Assembly (NCBI RefSeq): GCF_019711535.1
Contig: NZ_JAIGNP010000001.1
Location: 248,001 to 312,000, forward strand
Direction of reading: 5' to 3'
From: Qipengyuania aestuarii
GTDB taxonomy: Bacteria; Pseudomonadota; Alphaproteobacteria; Sphingomonadales; Sphingomonadaceae
DNA length: 64,000 nt
The position numbers and the translations under genes were made by a program. This document shows, piece by piece, positions 1-7,996 of this stretch. Position 1 is the first letter of the stretch; each line of letters starts with the position of its first letter. A model generated the notes under the pieces. That model saw only the letters and a program-made list of their open reading frames with translations, was not told the origin of the DNA and ran no database searches.

Positions 1-1
1 C

Positions 2-427
2 GTCAGACTTCAATCCGGGGCGACCCCGCGCCGGGCCGTGGTCGGGTGGGATAGCGGCCGCTTGGCGATGCTGCTGGCGGTGCTGGAGTCGCGTTGCGGG
101 CTGTCGTTCAGTTCCGCGGAAGTGTATCTCAACGTCGCTGGCGGTTACCGCTTGTCCGACCCGGCTGCCGATCTGGCAGTCGCTGCGGCCCTCGTCAGTG
201 CCTTGGCCGACAAGCCGCTGCCGGATCGCAGCGTCTGGCTGGGAGAAGTCAGCCTTGCCGGCGAAGTGCGGCCGGTGGCTCACGGAAACGTGCGCATGCG
301 CGAAGCCGCCAAGCTCGGTTTCGAGCGTGGTTATGGCCCGGCCGATCCGAAGAACAATACGTCAAAGCTGCGCTATGAGGGTCTGGCACAATTGGCAAAC
401 CTCGTTGACCGGGTGATGAGCAATTAA
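2..427 (+). CDS. radA: RadA/Sms DNA repair ATPase, C-terminal part (5' end outside window)
   Basis: RadA is a RecA-like, zinc-finger branch-migration ATPase used in recombinational repair. Only its C-terminal, Lon-protease-like domain is in the window: the open frame runs from base 2 without a start, and the first residues read TPRRAVVGWDSGRLAMLLAV, typical of this region. The conserved stretches YLNVAGGYRLSDPAADLAVA and GEVSLAGEVRPV follow, with the family's usual ending near a Leu-rich helix. The gene enters from upstream, so no start, promoter or N-terminal zinc finger and Walker motifs can be judged. cvpA follows 34 bases later on the same strand, as often seen in alphaproteobacteria. Confidence 0.93.
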   Translation, partial: VRLQSGATPRRAVVGWDSGRLAMLLAVLESRCGLSFSSAEVYLNVAGGYRLSDPAADLAVAAALVSALADKPLPDRSVWLGEVSLAGEVRPVAHGNVRMREAAKLGFERGYGPADPKNNTSKLRYEGLAQLANLVDRVMSN

Positions 428-461
428 TAGACCGCTCAGCTCTCGGGGCTAAAGGGCGCGT

Positions 462-1001
462 ATGACGGGTTTCGATCTCATTGTTCTTTTGATTGTCGGC
501 GTAGCTGCGGTGGGTGGGTTCCTGCGCGGCTTTCTACAGGAGGTCCTGTCGCTGGGTGCGTGGATACTCGCAGCCGTGGCCATTCGATACTTGCACACTC
601 CGCTCACGCTGCAGATGCAGGAATACATCGGGGCCAATGTGACGACTTCGGTCCTTGCTTTCACTTTCCTCCTGCTCATCCCCTACGCAGCCATGAAGGT
701 CATCGCCAACAATGTGGGGCAGGCATCCCGGCAATCGTTTCTAGGGCCGATCGACCGTGTTCTCGGCTTCGGCTTCGGTGCGCTAAAGGGCCTGATCATC
801 GTGATCATAGCCTTCTCAGTGCTGGTTTTGGGTTACGATTCCGTTTGGGATTACCGCGGCCGCCCGACCTGGATGACCACGGCTCGCAGCTATGAACTCA
901 TCGATTCCGGATCCCGGTCGATGGTGGAAGTGCTCGCCCAGCGCCGCGCCAAATTGCGTGAGGAAGAGAGCGATGACACTGCGTCCGAGGCGGAAGCATA
1001 G
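462..1001 (+). CDS. cvpA: CvpA family membrane protein
   Basis: A 179-residue protein of the CvpA (colicin V production) family. The N terminus, MTGFDLIVLLIVGVAAVGGF followed by LRGFLQE, is the family signature. Four hydrophobic segments can be seen in the first about 125 residues (roughly 3-22, 28-46, 63-85, 104-124), followed by a charged, Glu-rich cytoplasmic tail. In E. coli CvpA is an inner-membrane protein linked to envelope stress; its molecular activity is not settled. The stop TAG at 999-1001 shares one base with the GTG start of the next gene, which suggests translational coupling. Confidence 0.9.
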   Translation: MTGFDLIVLLIVGVAAVGGFLRGFLQEVLSLGAWILAAVAIRYLHTPLTLQMQEYIGANVTTSVLAFTFLLLIPYAAMKVIANNVGQASRQSFLGPIDRVLGFGFGALKGLIIVIIAFSVLVLGYDSVWDYRGRPTWMTTARSYELIDSGSRSMVEVLAQRRAKLREEESDDTASEAEA

Positions 1002-1429
1002 TGAGCGATACGCAAAAGGGAGCGCTCTATTCGCCGGAATTGCTATCACTCGCGGTAGAACTTGCCGGTTCCCCTTACGACGCTGCAGCGCCGCTACTTG
1101 GAGAAGCTCGTTCGCGCAGTTGCGGGAGCATTATCCGCATTTCGAGCCATCGTGATTTGGCCGGGCTGGGATTGCAGGCACAGGCCTGCGCTGTGGGGCA
1201 GGGCGCGGCGGCGATTTTCCTTCGCCACGCACAAGGACGGTCCCCGCAGGATATCGCGGACACACTTGTTGCTCTGGAGACATGGCTTGCCGGCGAAGGC
1301 ACTCTGCCGGACTGGCCGGATCTCGAGAAAATCGAGATGGCCAGGAATTTTCCCGGTCGCCACGGCGCGATCCTTCTGCCGTGGCAGGCAGCGCTGGACG
1401 CGCTTTCCAATTCGGGCGACGAACGCTAG
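1001..1429 (+). CDS. IscU/NifU-like iron-sulfur scaffold homologue, degenerate
   Basis: A 142-residue protein with a GTG start overlapping the cvpA stop. It resembles the IscU/NifU N-terminal fold: an N-terminal LYSPELLSLAVEL helix, SRSCGS with Cys41, and QACAVGQGAAAIF with Cys63, which match the first two scaffold cysteines. The third scaffold cysteine of IscU (in an HCS motif) is not there; the aligned place reads RHGAIL, so Gly replaces Cys. Proteins of this kind are labelled iron-sulfur cluster assembly scaffold proteins in sphingomonads. Whether this one can hold a cluster with two cysteines is open; it may be a delivery or regulatory relative. Confidence 0.75.
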   Translation: MSDTQKGALYSPELLSLAVELAGSPYDAAAPLLGEARSRSCGSIIRISSHRDLAGLGLQAQACAVGQGAAAIFLRHAQGRSPQDIADTLVALETWLAGEGTLPDWPDLEKIEMARNFPGRHGAILLPWQAALDALSNSGDER

Positions 1430-1463
1430 ATCGAATCTCATAAAGTTACGGAGAGGGTGAGGA

Positions 1464-3125
1464 ATGGCAGGCGACGTTGCTGCATTGCGGGAACCGACCG
1501 AGAAGGAAATTCGCCTTGTCATCGCCGCCAGCAGCGCGGGTACGATCTTCGAATGGTACGATTTCTTCATCTACGGCACGCTCGCTGGCCTGATCGGAGC
1601 GGCCTTCTTTCCCAGCGGCAACGAAACATTGCAGATCCTGCTGGTCTGGGCAGGCTTCGCCGTCGGTTTCGGGTTTCGCCCGCTCGGCGCAATCCTGTTC
1701 GGTTTTCTTGGTGACCGCCTCGGGCGCAAATATACCTTCCTCGTCACCGTCACATTGATGGGAATTGCAACTGCGGGCGTCGGTCTCATTCCCGGCGCCG
1801 CCAGTATCGGCATCGCCGCGCCGATCATCGTGATTTGTCTGCGTATCCTCCAGGGTCTGGCGCTTGGCGGTGAATATGGCGGCGCGGCCATTTACGTGGC
1901 TGAGCACGCCCCGCCGGAAAAGAGGGGCTTCTATACCAGTTTCATCCAGGCCAGCGTGGTCGGCGGATTCGTGCTCTCCATCGTCGTGGTGCTCGCCTGC
2001 CGTGCCGTGATCCCGGCCGACGATTTTGCCGCCTGGGGTTGGCGCGTGCCTTTCTTGCTCTCCATCGTGCTGCTCGGCATATCGCTGTGGATGCGCCTCA
2101 AGCTGTCCGAAAGTCCGGTATTCCAGGCGATGAAAGAGGCCGGGGAGACCAGCGCCAATCCCTTCAAGGAGAGCCTGACCTATCCCGGCAATCCCAAGCG
2201 CATCTTCGTGGCCCTGTTCGGCATCACCGGAGTGCTCACCACCATCTGGTATACGGCCTTCTTCTCATCGCTGAGTTTCCTGCGCCGCGACATGCGGGTG
2301 GACGAGACGACGGTAGAGTGGATCCTCTTGATCGCGGGATTGATCTCGATGAGTTTTTACGTCGTGATCGGCAAATGGTCCGACCGGGTAGGGCGCAAGA
2401 AGCCGATCATCATCGGTGCCATTGCCGCACTGCTGCTGCTCTTCCCGATCTTCTGGGGCATGGGCAGCCTTGCCAATCCCGGCCTGGCTCAGGCTGCGCG
2501 GGACAATCCCGTCCTCGTCAGCGGGCAGAATTGCACCACCGATCCCTTTGCCGAACTGTTCGACCGTGACCAGAGCGGGTGCGGCAAACTACTGGAAACT
2601 CTCACCGCAAGCGGCGTCGCCTACGATGTCGAAGACGCTGAGGAATTGAGCCTGACTGTCGGAGGGGAAGAAATCGCGCTGGGCGCGAACTGGGCGGGGG
2701 ACGCCGTTGCACGGCGTGACGGATTGCAGGATGCCCTCAGCGCGCGCGGCTTCGATTTCGCCCGCCAGACACCGCCATTGCTCAACCTTCTCGGCATCGG
2801 CGCTCTGCTACTTGTTTGCGGCATGCTGTCCGCGCTGACCTATGGTTCGGTTGCCGCGCTGCTGTGCGAGATGTTCCCGGCCCGGATCCGCTACAGTTCC
2901 ATGTCCATTCCCTACCATATCGGTGCCGGCTATCTGGGCGGCTTCCTGCCGCTGATCGCCGGAATTATCGTGGCGCGCAGCGGTGACGTTTACGCCGGCC
3001 TGTGGTATACGATGGCAGTCGTCGGCTTCGGCCTGATTGTCGCGTGGTGGGGCCTGCCAGACGGGCCGCCACGCGATTTCGAAGATGCCAACAATGCACC
3101 TCCGGTTTCGCCTGTCATACCCTGA
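1464..3125 (+). CDS. MHS-family MFS transporter with a soluble insertion
   Basis: A 553-residue major facilitator of the metabolite:H+ symporter group (relatives: ShiA, ProP, KgtP). GTIFEWYDFFIYGTLA near residues 26-41 and GDRLGRK at 83-89 are group signatures, and a second loop motif, SDRVGRK, lies at about 306-312. Twelve membrane segments are expected. The protein is about 100 residues longer than usual because of a hydrophilic stretch at about 338-436, between the segments ending IFWGMGS and starting LLNLLGIGALL; it holds Cys357 and Cys373. The substrate cannot be read from sequence. A Shine-Dalgarno-like GGAGAGGGTGAGG lies just before ATG 1464, and the stop overlaps the alr start. Confidence 0.85.
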   Translation: MAGDVAALREPTEKEIRLVIAASSAGTIFEWYDFFIYGTLAGLIGAAFFPSGNETLQILLVWAGFAVGFGFRPLGAILFGFLGDRLGRKYTFLVTVTLMGIATAGVGLIPGAASIGIAAPIIVICLRILQGLALGGEYGGAAIYVAEHAPPEKRGFYTSFIQASVVGGFVLSIVVVLACRAVIPADDFAAWGWRVPFLLSIVLLGISLWMRLKLSESPVFQAMKEAGETSANPFKESLTYPGNPKRIFVALFGITGVLTTIWYTAFFSSLSFLRRDMRVDETTVEWILLIAGLISMSFYVVIGKWSDRVGRKKPIIIGAIAALLLLFPIFWGMGSLANPGLAQAARDNPVLVSGQNCTTDPFAELFDRDQSGCGKLLETLTASGVAYDVEDAEELSLTVGGEEIALGANWAGDAVARRDGLQDALSARGFDFARQTPPLLNLLGIGALLLVCGMLSALTYGSVAALLCEMFPARIRYSSMSIPYHIGAGYLGGFLPLIAGIIVARSGDVYAGLWYTMAVVGFGLIVAWWGLPDGPPRDFEDANNAPPVSPVIP

Positions 3126-4159
3126 TGAAAATTCCTTCTCCTTCTCTGCGCCTCGCCATTGATCGCGAGGCTCTGGCGCATAATTGGCGCGCCCTTGATC
3201 GTCTTTCCGGCGAGGCGAGAGCCGGGGCGGCGGTCAAGGCCGATTGCTATGGCCTGGGCGTGGACATTTGCGTTCCGGTGTTGAGAGACGCGGGCTGCCG
3301 CAATTTCTTCGTAGCGCACTGGGCCGAAGTCCTGCCGGTGCTGGAGCATGTACCCGCTGAGCAGATCGCCGTCCTGCATGGTCCTCTGGATCAAAGCGAT
3401 GTCGCCTTCGCGCGTGACACCGGCGTCCTCCCGGTGATCGATTCTCTTCGACAGGCGAGGCTCTGGCTCGACGGCGGCGGTGGGCCATGCCACCTGATGA
3501 TGGACAGCGGCATCAACCGACTCGGAATTTCGCCGCAGGAACTCGCCGATCCGCTGGTCGAGGCTCTCGATATCCAGGTTCTCCTCAGCCATCTTGCCTG
3601 CGCGGATGAGGACAGCCCGATGAACGCGCGCCAGCTCGAAATCTTTCGCGATGCCATCCAGCGGATCGAGCACAAGGAAGCGAGCCTCGCCAACAGCGCC
3701 GGGATCGCCCTAGGCGGCGATTATCACTTCGACCTGACGCGGCCCGGGCTCGCACTGTATGGCGGTGTGCCGCGCGATGAGCTGGCCGAACATATCCGCC
3801 AGGTCGCCCGGCCCATGGCTGCGATCATGCAGACGCGCAGCCTGTCTGCCGGGGACAAGGTCGGCTATAACGCCACCTTCACTGCGAGCACCGAAATGCG
3901 GGTGGGCGTCGTCTCTCTCGGCTATGCAGACGGCATCTTGCGAAGCTGGGCCGGCGGTGCCTTCCTGAGCGGCCACAAACCGATACCGATCCTTGGCAAA
4001 GTGTCGATGGACATGATCGTGGTCGATCTGTCCGGGACACCGGAGCTTAAGGAAGGAGACTGGCTCGAGCTGCCCTATCACCTGCCCGATGCGCACCGGC
4101 AGACCTCGTTGTCGCAATATGAGTTGCTGACCGTGCTCGGCAACAGGTTCGCCCGCTAA
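3125..4159 (+). CDS. alr: Alanine racemase
   Basis: A 344-residue PLP enzyme that interconverts L- and D-alanine for peptidoglycan synthesis. The PLP lysine is Lys38 in AAVKADCYGLG, and the second catalytic base is Tyr248 in VGYNATF. NSAGIALGG and HFDLTRPGLALYGG are standard PLP-phosphate and Arg motifs, and SMDMIVVDLS is typical of the C-terminal beta domain. An in-frame extension reaches back to 3002 inside the transporter gene, but ATG 3125 (overlapping the previous TGA) gives the normal N terminus. It is probably cotranscribed with the transporter upstream. Confidence 0.94.
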   Translation: MKIPSPSLRLAIDREALAHNWRALDRLSGEARAGAAVKADCYGLGVDICVPVLRDAGCRNFFVAHWAEVLPVLEHVPAEQIAVLHGPLDQSDVAFARDTGVLPVIDSLRQARLWLDGGGGPCHLMMDSGINRLGISPQELADPLVEALDIQVLLSHLACADEDSPMNARQLEIFRDAIQRIEHKEASLANSAGIALGGDYHFDLTRPGLALYGGVPRDELAEHIRQVARPMAAIMQTRSLSAGDKVGYNATFTASTEMRVGVVSLGYADGILRSWAGGAFLSGHKPIPILGKVSMDMIVVDLSGTPELKEGDWLELPYHLPDAHRQTSLSQYELLTVLGNRFAR

Positions 4160-4187
4160 CACGCGTGTTGCGTTGCACATTGTGCAA
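4158..4187. promoter_or_regulatory. Paired palindromes upstream of phaR, candidate PhaR operator
   Basis: Two perfect dyads sit side by side between alr and phaR. AACACGCGTGTT occupies 4158-4169 and overlaps the alr stop codon. TTGCACATTGTGCAA occupies 4173-4187, with 7-base arms around one central base. Further TGC/GCA-rich bases (GTTTGCGCTGCACAAG) follow to about 4215. PhaR repressors of alphaproteobacteria are known to bind TGC-rich dyads and to repress their own gene, so autoregulation is the likely role. The function is inferred from position and sequence. Confidence 0.55.
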
Positions 4188-4241
4188 GTGCTAAGCTGTT
4201 TGCGCTGCACAAGACTTGTCAGCCTGGGGAGAGAGCAGAAC

Positions 4242-4796
4242 ATGGCCAAGCGGACCGCCGAGGGCGAACCGATCATCATCAAGAAGTACGCCAACCGGCG
4301 TCTCTACAACACCGACACGTCGAGCTATATCACGCTTGACGATCTGGCCCTGATGGTGCGCGAAAACGTCGATTTCCAGGTCCTCGACGCCAAGACGGGT
4401 GACGACATCACCCATACGATCCTCACGCAGATCATCGTCGAGGAAGAAAGCCACGGGACGCAGCACATGCTGCCTGTCAGCTTCCTGCGCGATCTCATCT
4501 CGATGTACGGCAATTCGATGCAGTCGATGATGCCGAGCTATCTCGAAGCCAGCATGGCCCATTTCCGCAAGAACCGGGAAGAGCTGCAGTCGGCCTTTGC
4601 CAAGGGGCTGGAAACCAATCCCTTCGCCAAGATGGCCGAAGCGAACATCAAGATGATGCAGAACGCCGCCGAAGCCTTCATCCCCGCCACTCGCAAGACC
4701 GAAGATGCACCGCAAAAGGCCGATGAAGACGATCTCGCCCAGATGCGCGAGCAAATGGCCGCGATGCAGAAGAAACTGGACGAACTGAGCAAGTAA
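4242..4796 (+). CDS. phaR: Polyhydroxyalkanoate synthesis repressor PhaR
   Basis: A 184-residue regulator that links polyhydroxyalkanoate granules to transcription of phasin genes. The N-terminal DNA-binding domain reads IIIKKYANRRLYNTDTSSYI and continues with LDDLALMVRENVDFQVLDAKTGDDIT, which is diagnostic of PhaR. A PHB-accumulation regulatory domain follows (SFLRDLISMYGNSMQ), then a charged tail likely to form a coiled coil (AQMREQMAAMQKKLDELSK). ATG 4242 is preferred over earlier in-frame starts because GGGGAGAG lies at 4227-4234 and the PhaR domain begins directly after it. A palindromic operator candidate lies 55-85 bases upstream. No PHA synthase or phasin gene is in the window. Confidence 0.92.
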   Translation: MAKRTAEGEPIIIKKYANRRLYNTDTSSYITLDDLALMVRENVDFQVLDAKTGDDITHTILTQIIVEEESHGTQHMLPVSFLRDLISMYGNSMQSMMPSYLEASMAHFRKNREELQSAFAKGLETNPFAKMAEANIKMMQNAAEAFIPATRKTEDAPQKADEDDLAQMREQMAAMQKKLDELSK

Positions 4797-4979
4797 AGCT
4801 CGCGCTTAAAAAGTCTCTTTTTCGCCAGACTTTGGCCTGGCAAGAGCAAAGCAGGGCATTGCCCAACCGCCATCCAGTTCTTTATGGGCGGCCCCACCAG
4901 TCAGGACGGAGCTTCGCAAGGCCGGGCGCGAGTGCATCTCGGGCGCGCCAGCGGCTCCGAGCATAAGGTCCGAAATTCG

Positions 4980-6521
4980 ATGTCCAAGATCCGCCACGCC
5001 CTCAATTCCCGCCGCGAAGACGATTTCGCCGCCTGGTATCAGGAAGTCATCGCGGCGGCCGAAATGGCCGAAGAATCGGGCGTGCGGGGCTGCATGGTCA
5101 TCCGCCCCTGGGGATTCGGCATCTGGGAGCGCATGCAGCGCCTGCTCGACGACCGGATCAAGGCGACGGGGCATGAAAACGCCTATTTCCCGCTCTTCAT
5201 CCCGCTTTCCAATTTCGAGCGCGAGGCCGAGCATGTCGAAGGTTTCGCCAAGGAAATGGCCGTCGTCACGCACCACCGCCTGATCGCGGGCAAGGATGGC
5301 GGACTGGTGCCGGATCCCGAGGCCAAGCTGGAAGAGCCGCTGGTCGTTCGGCCGACGTCGGAAACCATCATCGGTGATGCCATGGCGCGCTGGGTGCAGA
5401 GCTGGCGCGATCTGCCGCTGAAGCTCAATCAGTGGGCCAATGTCGTGCGCTGGGAAATGCGCACCCGCATGTTCCTGCGCACCAGTGAATTCCTATGGCA
5501 GGAAGGCCACACCGCCCACGCCGAGGAAGCCGAGGCCAAGGAGCATACGCTTCGCATGCTCGAAGTCTATCGTGCCTTTGCCGACGAAGACCTCGCGCTG
5601 GCCGTCGTCCCCGGCGAGAAGCCCGAGAACGAGCGCTTCCCGGGCGCGGTGGAGACCTGGTCGATCGAGGCGATGATGCAGGACGGCAAGGCGCTGCAGG
5701 CCGGCACCAGCCACTATCTTGGCACCAATTTCGCTCAGGCTTCGGGCATCAAATATCAGAACCGCGACGGCGGGGAGAGCCTGGCCCATACCACCAGCTG
5801 GGGCGTGTCCACGCGCATGGTCGGCGGCGTCATCATGACGCATGGCGATGACGACGGTCTGCGCCTGCCGCCCAAGATCGCGCCGCAGCAGGTCGTGATC
5901 CTGCCCATGCTGCGCGACAAGCCCGAAGACCAGGCGCTGATCGACTATTGCGAGGCGCTGCGCGCCACTCTCGCCAGCCAGCATGTGCTGGGCGAGCAGC
6001 TGCGCGTCCTGCTCGACATCCGGCCCGGCAAGGCGGCCCAGAAGCGCTGGGATTATGTCCGCAAGGGCGCTCCGATCATCGTGGAAGTCGGCGGGCGCGA
6101 CATGGAGAACGGCGCCGTTTCGCTGCTGCGCCGCGATCGTCTGTGGGATCAGGAAACGGGCAAGACCGCCTTCCAGACCCCGACCCGCGAAGTGGCCGGC
6201 CAGACCATTCCCGACATTCTGGCCGACATGCAGGGCGCCCTGCTGACCGAGGCGCAGGAACGGCGCGACGCCAATATCACGCGCGGCATCACCGATTTTG
6301 CCGAGGTCGAAAAGCATTTCGCCGCCTCGCGCTATCCCGGATGGGTGGAGGTCCAGTGGTCCAAACCCACCGGCGCGGCGCTGGAAAAGGTCGTGGAGCG
6401 GCTGAAGGAACACAAGCTCACCATCCGCAACGTGCCGATGAACAACGTGCCGGTCGATGGTGCCTGCATCTTCTCCGGCGAACCGGCGGTCGAGCGTATT
6501 CTGCTGGCGAAGGCATACTGA
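4980..6521 (+). CDS. proS: Prolyl-tRNA synthetase, archaeal/eukaryotic-type (ProS family 3)
   Basis: A 513-residue class II aminoacyl-tRNA synthetase that charges tRNA-Pro. VIRPWGFGIWERMQ, YFPLFIPLSNFEREAEHVEG, VVRPTSETIIGDAMARWV and RWEMRTRMFLRTSEFLWQEG belong to the archaeal/eukaryotic-type ProRS, not the E. coli type with an inserted editing domain or the short alphaproteobacterial type. The anticodon-binding domain follows, and the chain ends ILLAKAY with a terminal Tyr, as in the archaeal group. An in-frame extension to 4884 exists, but ATG 4980 begins with the expected MSKIRHALNSRREDDFAAWY. The 183 bases between phaR and proS hold no gene. Confidence 0.93.
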   Translation: MSKIRHALNSRREDDFAAWYQEVIAAAEMAEESGVRGCMVIRPWGFGIWERMQRLLDDRIKATGHENAYFPLFIPLSNFEREAEHVEGFAKEMAVVTHHRLIAGKDGGLVPDPEAKLEEPLVVRPTSETIIGDAMARWVQSWRDLPLKLNQWANVVRWEMRTRMFLRTSEFLWQEGHTAHAEEAEAKEHTLRMLEVYRAFADEDLALAVVPGEKPENERFPGAVETWSIEAMMQDGKALQAGTSHYLGTNFAQASGIKYQNRDGGESLAHTTSWGVSTRMVGGVIMTHGDDDGLRLPPKIAPQQVVILPMLRDKPEDQALIDYCEALRATLASQHVLGEQLRVLLDIRPGKAAQKRWDYVRKGAPIIVEVGGRDMENGAVSLLRRDRLWDQETGKTAFQTPTREVAGQTIPDILADMQGALLTEAQERRDANITRGITDFAEVEKHFAASRYPGWVEVQWSKPTGAALEKVVERLKEHKLTIRNVPMNNVPVDGACIFSGEPAVERILLAKAY

Positions 6522-6625
6522 TAGGACGGTGGGCGCCTACTGATTCCTGCCTAGCTCCGGTGCGGGCCGGGCAGGGATCGACAAGACGGTTGTAATTAAG
6601 ACCAAGTCGGGCAAACCTGCGCGGC

Positions 6626-7984
6626 ATGAGAACACTCCTTCCGCTCGTCGCCCTCGTCTCCGCCCCGCTTGCAGCGCAGGAAACCGCGCCTGCCGATCCC
6701 GCCGCCGATGTCTCGCAGGAACGGCTGCGCGCCGATATCGATACGCTGGTCGGGTTCGGCACGCGGCACACGCTGTCGGAGCAAGACAATCCCGAACGCG
6801 GCATCGGCGCGGCGGTCGATTGGGGGCTGGCTGAATTCGGCCGTATATCAGGCACTTGCGGCGGATGCCTCACTGTAATTGCACCAGAGCGTATCGAGCC
6901 TGAGGGCGGCCGCCTGCCGCGCCCGACACGCATTCGCAATGCCGTCGCCATCCAGCGCGGGACAGAGCGGCCGAACGAGGTCGTCATCGTCCAGGGCCAT
7001 ATCGACAGCCGCGGCAGCGACGTGATGGATTGGCAAAGCGATGCGCCCGGCGCGAATGACGATGGCTCGGGCACCGTCCTGGTGCTGGAGGCCGCCCGCA
7101 ACCTCAGCCGCAATCGCTATCCCGTGACGATCGTCTACGCGCTGCTCTCGGGCGAAGAGCAGGGGCTTTATGGCGGGCGCTTGCTGGCCGACTATGCCGA
7201 AGAACAGGGCTGGGACGTGAAGGCGGTGCTCAACAACGATGTCGTCGGCAACAGCTGCGGGAGCGACGGGTACTGCGATGCCGAACATGTCCGGGTCTTC
7301 TCCGAAGGACCGCGGGCCGACCTGACCGATGCGATCCGCGCTTCGCAGCGCCGCGAGGGAGGGGAAAACGACAGCCCGAGCCGCAATCTTTCCCGATGGC
7401 TCGACGATGTTGCGGATGAAACCGCAGGCGGGCTCGATGTGCGCCAGATCTGGCGGGTAGACCGCATGGGCCGCGGCGGTGATCAGATCCCCTTCATGGA
7501 AAAGGGTTTCCCGGCAATCCGGATCGCCGTTGCCGTGGAAGATTACGAACACCAGCATCAGGACCTGCGCACCGAAGACGGTGTGACTTATGGCGACACG
7601 GTGGACGAGATGGATTTCGCCTATCTCGCCAAGGTCACCCAGTTCAATATCCGCGCACTCGACAAGCTTGCCCGGTCTCCCGCACCGCCGGCATCGGCCG
7701 CCAAGGCCGCAGTCCAGACCTTTACCGACGTGACCTGGGCAGAGGTGCCCGGCGCGGTGAGCTATACGGTTTGGCAGCGCCGCACCGATGAACCCTACTG
7801 GCGCGATGAGCCGGTGATAGAAAACGTGGTCGCTAACAATGCGCGGCTCGAAGGCGTGCGCGGCGACGATTGGATTTTCGGCGTCAGCGCCACCGGTGCC
7901 GATGGCGTGATGAGCCCCGTATCCAGCGCGGTCCCGGCAGGCCAATTCGAACCTATCGCCGCCGAAGAGGATGACAGCGAGTAG
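6626..7984 (+). CDS. Secreted M28-family zinc metallopeptidase
   Basis: A 452-residue exported peptidase. Residues 1-18 (MRTLLPLVALVSAPLAAQ) form a signal peptide. The di-zinc M28 fold shows in GHIDSRG, GANDDGSGTVLVLEAAR, LLSGEEQGLYGG and LNNDVVGNSCG, with a late His in the DYEHQHQ region. It most resembles aminopeptidase-like M28 enzymes. About 90 residues at the C terminus (TFTDVTWAEVPGAVSYTVW onward) look like a fibronectin-III-type module. Two cysteine pairs (GTCGGC and NSCGSDGYC) could form disulfides in the periplasm. RNase R starts 12 bases after the stop. Confidence 0.85.
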   Translation: MRTLLPLVALVSAPLAAQETAPADPAADVSQERLRADIDTLVGFGTRHTLSEQDNPERGIGAAVDWGLAEFGRISGTCGGCLTVIAPERIEPEGGRLPRPTRIRNAVAIQRGTERPNEVVIVQGHIDSRGSDVMDWQSDAPGANDDGSGTVLVLEAARNLSRNRYPVTIVYALLSGEEQGLYGGRLLADYAEEQGWDVKAVLNNDVVGNSCGSDGYCDAEHVRVFSEGPRADLTDAIRASQRREGGENDSPSRNLSRWLDDVADETAGGLDVRQIWRVDRMGRGGDQIPFMEKGFPAIRIAVAVEDYEHQHQDLRTEDGVTYGDTVDEMDFAYLAKVTQFNIRALDKLARSPAPPASAAKAAVQTFTDVTWAEVPGAVSYTVWQRRTDEPYWRDEPVIENVVANNARLEGVRGDDWIFGVSATGADGVMSPVSSAVPAGQFEPIAAEEDDSE

Positions 7985-7996
7985 CTGTGTCCCCAT

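Noticed and set aside
4810..4833. Terminator after phaR from the dyad AAAGTCT/AGACTTT
   Set aside because: A 7-base AT-rich stem with no T-run after it on either strand; too weak to call.
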